Shown: one piece after another, positions 56,137 through 64,000 of the stretch | Numbering within the stretch: position 1 is the first letter of the stretch | How the letters are laid out: each line of letters starts with the position of its first letter | Assembly (NCBI GenBank): GCA_025331445.1 | Contig: JAIWNE010000003.1 | Span: 124,001 to 188,000 of the forward strand | DNA from: Blakeslea trispora | Taxonomy: Eukaryota; Mucoromycota; Mucoromycetes; Mucorales; Choanephoraceae | Direction: 5' to 3' | Length of the DNA stretch: 64,000 bases | Program-made: the position numbers and the translations under genes | Notes under the pieces: generated by a model | Told to the model about the DNA's origin: nothing | The model's database searches: none | Seen by the model: only the letters and a program-made list of their open reading frames with translations

Positions 56137-58243
56137 TTAAACCCGAAATGTATGTGGTCGACCAAAAAGTGCTCGATCTACACCACCAGGCGAACCATAG
56201 ACTGTTAGTGGTATTTGACAGTCAAAGGTACTAACATCAACATCTTGAAGGCATTGATGATGACGATGCTTTTCATCTATTATAATTGGTATAAAGGGTG
56301 CTTGGTTGTCTATGCTTGTAATAAACTCGAATCTTAAGAAATAAGTCAACGAAACTGATTGAGAGAAAGAGAGAGAAATTAGCTTTTTTTCTTTTAAAAA
56401 CAAGAATGAGATAGACCATACCTCCTGTCGTCTGAAACTCAGGTGAAGCTGTAGCTGGTATGGGTAATGAGAAGGTGAGTCGTTCATGGTCTAGACAGAA
56501 AGAATGGAAGTCCGAGTGAGTCTTCTTTGATACACGATTGATATGCTGTGGTGTCCTGAGTGCAATTGTGTCTTCTACAGATTCGCTGCTTTCTAAAAAG
56601 ATAGAAATCTATTCTAGTTTGTTAGATGAAACCTTGATTAGCTCGAAGAGGTTTTTTTTTCTCTCGCTCTCTTTTTAAATATAGTACCTTGAATGTAGAC
56701 AAAGTAGCTTCACTGAAATCTAGTACGCCCACCACAGGTTCACCCAGACGATGAGCTGTCTTTACAAGGTGTAGCTTTGCGATACGCTGATTGTTCTTAC
56801 AGAGATCATACATGGCTACACCACAGTTTTATTATTCTATTTCTCACCAAACTAATATCCTCTTTTTTTTTTCTTTTACCTTTTCTACTTTGATGTGTGA
56901 TCCTCGATACAATTTGTGAACACGATTTGTTATGTATGTGCTGATCCTCTTCATCTTCATCGCTTGATTCATAAACCTCACTTTCGCGTCGAGTGATTTC
57001 ATGCACCTGATGTGTGTTCTCATAAAGTTCATTGACGTAGTCTAGAAAAGCCGTTTTATCTTCCATCAATCTCTCGAGCTGTTTTTTGCGCCTTGTTTTC
57101 TTCTGATCTGTATTCTCAACTACTATGGCTTCATCCTTATAGCTTACAACAGGGTTCATCAGGTCATAAATTGGCCTTGATCCATTCTCAGCTACATGGT
57201 TCAACACTCGAAATCGAATCTGAACAACTTGTCCTTGTTGCTGTTTTGTACTCTGTGTTCCTACTACAAGATAGTAATTGAATCGTATCGTTTTCCCCCG
57301 ATGGGATGGTGGGATGTCATTCGGCAATTGAATTTTATAAGAAACTAAAGCGAGAAAAAAAAAAGAAAAGAGAAAGAGACTGTTTAAGATTTTCACTTGA
57401 TGATCACCTTTCTTTCTTTAGCTTACATTTCTTGGTTTCTCCAGGTGCTAAATCCAAATCAACAAATAAAATGGATGGTGGTGTCGAAAAGACAGGCAAG
57501 GTACGTGTATCTATAGATGGGCTTAGCTTCTATATTCCCGCTCACTTTCTTTAAAAATTTAAAGTGAAAAAAGATGTGCTACCTGCCTAATGATGAATCT
57601 GCTTTGGCCATCATCAATCCACCACCACCACCAAACCCACCTTGTGGTGTATACATTGTATGTCTCTTCAAGGGATCAAATTCATTTATGTTGATAAGAT
57701 TCGAGTCAGCAATAAAACTGCCGACAACTTGTGCAAATCCACACATCAAGTGTTCAGAAGTAGGTCGTTTGAGTGGTGAATTCGAATAACGCCTGGAGCG
57801 AAAAGAGGTATTGGAATCGATAGAACTACGCGGACTGGGTTGGTGTTGAACAAAGTTGTCCATACTTGAGCGTGGTGTGGACGAGTCAAGTTCGATAGGA
57901 ATAGCTGACTGGTCATCTTCAGAGATAGGTGTTGAAGTACGTGTAAGAAAAGCCAAGGTAGACGAAGCCAACGAGGAGATCGATCGGGTATTCTTTCTGT
58001 GTTGTTGCTGAGAAAGTGAAGGAGGAAGAGGTGTCGGAGTAGATAGCTTGATAGGTTTAGAAGAATACGTATTGTTTGTATTGGTATTGTGAATAGGGTT
58101 CGTGAAAGCTATAGTACAACTGAGTGTTTCTCCAGCATAAAATACAGCGCCCTGAGAGAACGTGGTAGTAACTAAAAGGATATTGTTAGGGAAATACAAG
58201 TCCTATATTGAAAACAGCGAGTAATGTTACCCAATACACTCAT
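56137..58243 (-). CDS. RGP1: Rgp1, partner of Ric1 in the Ypt6/Rab6 GEF
   Basis: Rgp1 and Ric1 form the nucleotide exchange factor for Ypt6/Rab6 at the Golgi, needed for endosome-to-Golgi retrograde traffic. Arrestin-like sequence is seen throughout. The first exon is 13 nt (MSVL...) and is joined across an intron to VTTTFSQGAVFYAGETLSCT. Then a Ser/Pro-rich insert is followed by the family marks CGFAQVVGSFIAD, NINEFDPLKRHTMYTPQGG, LAPGETKKCFSYKIQLPNDI, PPSHRGKTIRFNYYLVVGTQ, RPIYDLMNPVVSY and a C-terminal SFDCQIPLTVYGS-like TFDCQIPLTVYGSPGG. There are about seven exons. The acidic stretch ESSDEDEEDQH and the poly-Gln/Ser linkers are low-complexity. It ends FGRPHTFRV. The exact middle exons are less certain than both ends. 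Confidence 0.85.
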
Positions 58244-59505
58244 TTTTTTTTGTTGTTGTTGAGAGGAAAGGAAAGTTTTGTAATCGTGAAACTTTTTCTC
58301 TTTCTTTTCTCTTTGTTTAAAGAAGCGACCTTGTGTGACTATGCAATAGTGCAAGTGTTAATATAAATCAATGTGTATTTAAATGAATCAATAAGACTAA
58401 AAGTGGGCTAAACAAAGCGACATGATTCAAATGAACTTGATTTTATAGACGCTATAAGATTCAGCTTTCTAGTCCAGTCGTCATTTGAGTCTATGCTCCC
58501 TCAGTAACAAAATCTAAAAGAAAAAGGAAAAAGGTCAAGTTGTTACTGATTCACTGAAACTGAAGATTTCAATGTCAGTTTTGACTTGCTGGATTAAAGG
58601 AGAAGGAGAGGTTAGCAATTTTAGGTTGCTCTTTATCAGCAATAAAGGCACGATTGCTCTTGTTTGTTGAGGGCAGATAGAGGGATAGTAAGAGCTTTGA
58701 AGATTCATAGCCTCAGGTATGTGATTCAAAGAAAAAGAAATCGAGCACAGCCAAGAGACTTTAACGTTCGTGCTATACACGAAATAGGCCTTGGTCGGTC
58801 TCAAAGGAGAGAGAGAGAGCAGAAACGGTCTTGTAATAAATGCTATAAAGAAGAGGGAGGTAACAAGAAAAGAAGAAGGCGAGACACCTGGAAGACGAGC
58901 AACAGTATCCCCTTCCCTTTTTCAGATATATTCATATAATAGTGTCATCAAAAGATCAAGTCAAAACATTAGAGGTCTAATCCAACGCAAATGCTTATTG
59001 AATTTTCAGAAGAACCTTTTACTACAAAAGCTTTAAGCAAGCAAAATTTGAAGTTGGCGTTTTCGAATCAAAAGTTTATGGATAAAGGCTTTTGTTTCAA
59101 ACAGAGAGAGTTGATTTGAGTGGAGGAGGGCTTTGTGCAACAGAAAGACAACTGAAGCAATTGGATTGGATATGGAATCTACTTTTCATTCAGCATAACT
59201 TGGCAGAAGGAGACAAACAATTGAAATGTATGTAGAGTAAATATGTTTATTTTATTTTTGTTTGTTTGATTAAATGATATAAAGTCAGTTGTATTTCTTT
59301 AGGAGTAAGCAGTAGTAAAGATTGAGAGCTGAATAAGTTTCAGACAGGTATTCTTTTGGACAGTGTAGAGTATGTTTGGCAGACAGTAGCAGATAGTAGC
59401 AAACGATACCAGTAGAGCGAGTGATTTTCGTAAAGCAGATTGAACCCAATTCAATGTAACGCGTAAAGAGACAGAGAGAGCAAAGTAGATCAAATAGTAA
59501 GATGG

Positions 59506-59556
59506 ACCAAAGAGTAAGATAGAGCAAGTAGTGAGATAGACCAAAGAGTAAGAGGT
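59506..59556. repeat. Three imperfect 17-bp tandem units
   Basis: Units ACCAAAGAGTAAGATAG, AGCAAGTAGTGAGATAG and ACCAAAGAGTAAGAGGT lie head to tail, with a weaker related unit just upstream. Confidence 0.7.
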
Positions 59557-59702
59557 TAGGAAGTGAAGTAGACCAAGAGATAGAGATACAGCTTTCTTTT
59601 TTTTTTGGTTTGGCTTGAGGTTTTTCTTCTTTGGTATACGCGTAGCAAGAATGGCAGTAATAGTGCATGAATCGGGTTCAAAATAATAATTAAAAAAAAA
59701 AG

Positions 59703-59769
59703 ACTAAGCACCGCTCAAACGCATTCGCCGGATGAGCTAAGTGCTGGAATGCGAGCTTCAAGAAGCTCA
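59703..59769 (-). other. GC-rich structured block followed by T10, possible small RNA or mobile-element end
   Basis: In a strongly AT-rich region, this block can form several stems: CGCATTC with GAATGCG around a 20-base loop, AGCAC with GTGCT, and GAGCTTC with GAAGCTC around AA. On the minus strand it contains TTAGCTCATCCGG, close to a tRNA A-box, and GTTTGAGC, a weak B-box. It ends in ten T residues (59690-59699 region), like a Pol III terminator. It does not fold into a full tRNA. Confidence 0.35.
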
Positions 59770-60409
59770 TTTTCATTTTTCATTGTTGACAACCATTAAG
59801 ATACACTTCAAGCCAAAAGATGAATTTCAGCGAGCGCGTCAAACATACATTGTTCAAGCAGAGAAATAGTTTATAAAGCGCATGCCTTATGAAGGCACAC
59901 TAACACATATATATACCAGAAGATAAAGAAAAAAGAAAAACTACTTGCCTTGAGATTGCCTTGACCATAGCTGAACCTTGATAGAGATGAGAGACAGAAA
60001 GAGAAGAGAAAAAAAAAACAAATTAACATTTCTTTTTGTGTATACTCAGACTGAAAGCACTGTAGCAATAGTGAGGCAATGAACTCTTTAAGCATGATAA
60101 GCCTGCTTGAACCAGTTCATCGGTACATTGTTTCAAGAAAAGGTAGTCAACTAGTCAATCACTACTTTTCTTTCTAATTTAAAACAACGCATTTGAAGCA
60201 ATTAGTCTGTTCCTCCAAAAAAAAAAACTTCAATTTTGTTAGATAGTATTCTTTTAATTTAAACAAGGAGAAAAGAAAATGGTCTGGAAGAAAAAAAAAG
60301 AGAGAGAAATGTACAGCATAAAAAACGTTCTTTTTTTGAGAAAGATTTCTTTGACATAATCTCCTCTCCTCCTTGAATCGGAAAAAGACTCCCTTTTCTT
60401 GTTGTCTCT

Positions 60410-61195
60410 TTAACGGTAAGACTTTTGGTAACGGGCACGAGCACCGGGACCAGCGAACTTCTTGGGTTCACAACGACGGGGATCAGCGACGAGAAGAGTA
60501 CGGTCGTATTGGACAAGGATTTCCTTGATTTCCTTCTTGGCAGCTTCATCAACGAATTTTTGGTAGAAAGCAACGATGGCCTTAGCAAGAGCTTGACGGA
60601 TAGCGTAGACTTGAGAAGTGTGACCACCACCGTTAACTCTGATTCTGATGTCAACGTTAGAGAAACGTTCTTCACCCAAAAGGAGGATAACTTCGTAAAC
60701 CTTGAACTTCAAGATCTCAGGTTCAAGGAGTTCAATGGGAGAACCGTTGATACGGATGAGACCACGACCACGCTTACAGTGGGCGACGGCAGTAGCGGTT
60801 TTCTATCAATAGAGTGAGAAATACAGTTTTGAAATAGTAACAATAGTAGGAAGAAAACAAAAAGAGAGAGAAATTGTGTATGTGTGTGCGGGCGAGCATT
60901 TTTTTTTTAATATATCTGTGTCTCTTTCTGTTGAACTCTTCAAGGTGATTGTTAGTCGTGAATATCAAGATAACATGGACGAGTGATTGATTCATATGTC
61001 AGCTAATCCATAAAGTTGTTAATCTGCCCTTATACGCTCGTTTTTATAAACTGTCGAGTTGTTGATTGCTGTCTCTCTCTCTTATGTTCTTCTGGCTTTC
61101 TCTCTCTCTCTCTTTCTCCTTCCTTCTTCTACTACTATCCATTTCAGAAAGGAAAAGAAAGTTACCTTGCGACCGAATGTCTGAACAGCTTCCAT
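60410..61195 (-). CDS. RPS16: Small-subunit ribosomal protein uS9 (RPS16)
   Basis: Two exons (61166-61195 and 60410-60802) encode 140 residues, as expected for eukaryotic uS9. Exon 1 gives only [10 protein letters not shown]. Exon 2 continues [56 protein letters not shown] and ends [12 protein letters not shown], the conserved C-terminal tail that reaches the P-site tRNA. Codons are strongly biased (CGT/AAG/GTC type), as in highly expressed genes. The 363-nt intron after the tenth codon is the longest in a confidently modelled gene here. The position early in the gene is typical of ribosomal protein introns. The upstream region has CT and C runs. Confidence 0.97.
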
Positions 61196-61646
61196 GTTGA
61201 CTATAAAAAAAAAGATATATGCGGGTAAGTTATCCAATTCTAATATTCATTCATCCATCCATCCATCCGTTGAAGATAAAAAAAGATAAGATCAGAACAT
61301 CCTTTGTCCTGTTATTTCTCTTTCTATTTTCTATGAATCATCTTCATGCACTTCTTTACTTTACCTAATGTGAAAAGGAAGGTTTGATGGGTTCACAACT
61401 TCCTTAGCTAAAAAATACCATCATTGTGCCGGTACCAAAATCCCCCCCCCTCTCTCTCTCGCTACTCCCCCCATCTCTTCTGATTGGACAATACATTTCG
61501 TGGAGGAGCCAACTCGGACATTTTTTTTAGTTGAGTTTTCTTTTTATATACGTAGAATAAGAGAAAGTCTTTATTGTTCAATAAATTAACATATATGTAC
61601 AAGAAAATAGATAAATAGATACGTTCTATAAAGAACAAATTTTGGC
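61196..61646. other. Gene-free spacer / uS9 promoter
   Basis: Contains a (CATC)n-like ATCC run near 61251-61268, a C9 run followed by CT repeats at about 61442-61461, and the 3' flank of the OPT gene. No TATA element assigned. Confidence 0.45.
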
Positions 61647-64000
61647 TTAATAGTGAGGTACATTAAAAGCACGCATAGTCATATTGACAATAGCAAACGT
61701 GCCTTCACCCAATACAAATCCACTGGCAATAACCACAACAAAGACTTTACCACCAATCGATCGATAGGGTTCTATCCATCCTCTTATATCTGCCATATGA
61801 GACTGTTCGTGTTTATCAACAGATTGATCACAAAACTTGTTCCAGCCATAGACAGCTAAGCCGCCTATCACACGAGCCAAGGTGAAGTTGGGTGGGTTGT
61901 ACATACCAATGGCAAATGCAATACCCTGAGGAATCCATCGAGTCCAATTTTTGTTATTAGGAGAGAGCTCTTTGATCAACACAAAGATACCAAAGAGGAT
62001 AGCAAAGGCATAGACAAATTCAGATACATGAGGAGGAAGAGGATGTCCATTCACTAGTCTTGACATATCAAGCCATACTTGAGCAGTGGGCACAGGGAAT
62101 TCAGGACCGGGTATACTATAGACAGCTCGATAAAGCATATAGGCACCTTGAAAAGAAAATAGAGTATATATAAGTATACTATTTCACTCTCTCATTGTTT
62201 TTGTTATCATTTACCTGATGCAATAAAAACACTTGCTAATGATCCAATCATTTGACCAAAAAACTGAGCTTTGGGAGATGCATTCAACAAATGGCCCGTC
62301 TTTAAATCTTGCATTAGATCACCTAAATAAGGGGAATACAAAAACCAAATCAATATCACAATTTCTCTCTCTCTCTCTCTTTTTTGTGTGTGTGGGCTCA
62401 GTTGATACATACCTGCTTGTTGAGCACCAGCCTCCGCAATGCCGCCTGCAATCAGATTGGCCAGAATACCACCTGGCATAACACCAGCAAAGAAGACTTG
62501 ACTGATCTTACCAATACCACTGACAGGATTCAGATCTGTCTCACCCAAGGCACGTACACCAAGGACACTAAGGAACATGGCAACCAAAACAGCCAACAGA
62601 GTCATGCCCAAGGGTAGCACATCAGGGCCAAATACATGACGAACAATAAAGATACAACTCAGTGTAGACACAATCAAGCCGACCACAGTAATCCAATGAG
62701 AAACACGTTGGTCTTGAGGAGCATCTTGTTCCTCTTCTTCTTCATTATTATCTTCGTCTGATTCTCTATCGATCTCGGAATGAAATGGGCTGGATGTATG
62801 TCGGATGGATTTAGCAATTGTTCTAGCCAACACAACCAGGAGAGAAACACAAGACTCAGCAATCATGACGCCAAGTGAAATCCATAAAATCCAGCCTTTG
62901 GAACCCGTCTTCCAATCATCTACAGGACCTGGTGCCCATCCTGCATAAAAGGCCATGGGTGACAGAATCCCCCAACCTACAATGCATCCCAACAACATGG
63001 AAAGTGTGGTTGGGAGTCCCATAATGATGCCTTGTCCAATATAACTAAAACTAGGTGTAAAATACCATTCCCAAGCACGCATATCAATCAATCCAAATGT
63101 CAACCAGTTAAAGACAGGTAGTGTATTGATGGCAGGCACAAAATAGGTCAAGAGAGTATAGATGGATGAAATACCGAATGAGCTAATCAAGCCGCGCAAC
63201 TTGAGCGACCAGCCATACTCAAACAAGGCCTGATCAGAAGAGGGTGCAATGGGTTGTGATGTGTAAAGACGATGCTCTTGATCCTGTTGTATCAATGGCT
63301 GATGTTCTGATCTACCTCTATTTCGAATGATTTGATGAGTTTGTCTTTGGCGAGTTGTGTTTGGTTGGATGGTGGGATCTGGTATCTGATGAAGTAAGCT
63401 GATCATCTGTGCGGTGGCTGTACCGGATGGAAATGTGAGCTTTTCTCGGATAATCGTCTGTTTCCGAAGAGGTATCGCAAAGAACACACCAAAGAAGGCA
63501 ACAGCAAGTGACCAGAGAATCAATTGCTGACCATTCATAATTACTGGTCCTGTGGAATTATCATCTTTTGTCATCAATTCCATGGCAGGAATAACGCCAA
63601 CAAAACCTAATGATGCGATTTCACAAAATAAAATAAAAGGTGTGAATAGGTCACATGACTTTTAACACAAAAAAAAAAAGCTTATACATGTATAACTTAC
63701 CAGCAGCTAAAGGCATGGTTGCTGTTGCTACTGCGGTCGTCTGCAATACAACATTTTCAATAGGACCAAATTTATGCCTTAACATAGGTTGAAATGGCTT
63801 AAAGATAGCAAATCCCAGCAAAGAAGATTGAAGTGACATCATGGATATCCAACCTGTCTGTAATCCAAAATACATGTTGGAGAAACACATCAGTGTACCA
63901 ATCAGTAAGCCACAGACAACAGCACGTAGCTATCAGTAGTAGGTTAACAATAGAGCTTCTCTCTTTCATGTTTTCTTCAGTGTTGATCTTACTGTGAAAT
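61647..64000 (-). CDS. OPT-superfamily transporter (5' end outside the window)
   Basis: The 3' part of a long multi-pass protein; the gene continues beyond the right edge. The first complete exon in view reads LRAVVCGLLIGTLMCFSNMY, then FGLQTGWISMMSLQSSLLGF, and the eight bases at 63993-64000 encode the preceding FT. Other family marks are KLTFPSGTATAQMISLLHQI (the FPSGTATA motif), NPVSGIGKISQVFFAGVMPG, GGIAEAGAQQAGDLMQDLKT and GHLLNASPKAQFFGQMIGS. About twelve TM segments can be counted in this part. There is a polar, acidic loop (ESDEDNNEEEEEQDAP). OPT proteins carry oligopeptides, glutathione or metal-ligand complexes by proton symport; the substrate here is not clear. At least five exons are in the window. 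Confidence 0.92.

Larger units (their letters stand above)
58244..60409. other. Gene-free stretch of about 2.2 kb
   Basis: Holds the RGP1 upstream region, a short 17-bp tandem repeat, a minus-strand frame at 59285-59668 (MHYYCHSCYAYTKEEK...) and the structured block at 59703-59769. The 127-codon frame has a Cys-containing start but becomes a repetitive Leu/Ser/Tyr string over the tandem repeat; I do not accept it as a gene. Confidence 0.45.

Noticed and set aside
59285..59668. 127-codon minus-strand ORF with CHSC start
   Set aside because: Most of it translates a 17-bp tandem repeat; no second metal-binding pair and no family match.
59703..59769. tRNA gene
   Set aside because: A-box-like sequence is present, but the B-box is poor and no cloverleaf can be drawn.

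Overview
The window is nuclear DNA of a filamentous fungus, most likely an early-diverging Mucoromycota species (Mucorales-like). It is AT-rich, with genes split by many short GT-AG introns, polypurine/polypyrimidine tracts and dispersed relics of transposons. The gene set is eukaryotic housekeeping: Chs7, ER glucosidase I, two G-alpha subunits, a PMT2-type O-mannosyltransferase, Rgp1, uS9 and others. The uracil-catabolism gene URC4 and an AP-1/Pap1-type bZIP point to a fungus. The exact species cannot be read from the sequence.

Layout. Positions 1-2720 are a decayed transposon-rich segment. It holds a broken coiled-coil gene, two short inverted-repeat elements with TA target duplications, a Fanzor/TnpB-like relic with the RuvC-I motif GIDPG, and a pogo/Tigger-type DDE transposase relic. 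From 3092 to about 41.6 kb is a gene-dense block: dual-specificity phosphatase, Chs7, MOGS, uL29m, an unknown protein, G-alpha 1, a 75-codon ORF, a RhoGAP, a sugar transporter, MMS19, URC4, AP-1-like bZIP, a PRELI/UPS protein, an RTC3/SBDS-N protein, glycerol kinase, a CDF zinc transporter and PMT2. G-alpha 2 lies at 44.6-46.1 kb, between gene-poor stretches (41.6-44.6 and 46.1-50.9 kb) that hold another inverted-repeat element and an unidentified decayed gene. From 50.9 kb to the end are a small membrane protein, PPIL4-type cyclophilin, an HMMR-like coiled-coil protein, a 49-residue Tom5-like protein, RGP1, a structured GC-rich block, uS9 and the 3' part of an OPT transporter that runs off the right edge.

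Themes. Several genes serve the secretory pathway and cell surface (Chs7, MOGS, PMT2, Rgp1). Others serve signalling (two G-alpha, RhoGAP, phosphatase), mitochondria (uL29m, UPS/PRELI, Tom5) and nutrient or metal handling (sugar, zinc and OPT transporters, glycerol kinase, URC4). There are no operons; neighbours are often convergent with 100-200 bp between stop codons, or divergent with 290-500 bp shared upstream regions. The most notable observations are the Fanzor relic beside a pogo relic, a 6-nt microexon in G-alpha 2 flanked by 6-bp direct repeats that suggest a recent intron gain, a PPIL4 gene whose first coding exon is only the ATG, and a three-exon Tom5 gene too small for ordinary ORF calling.
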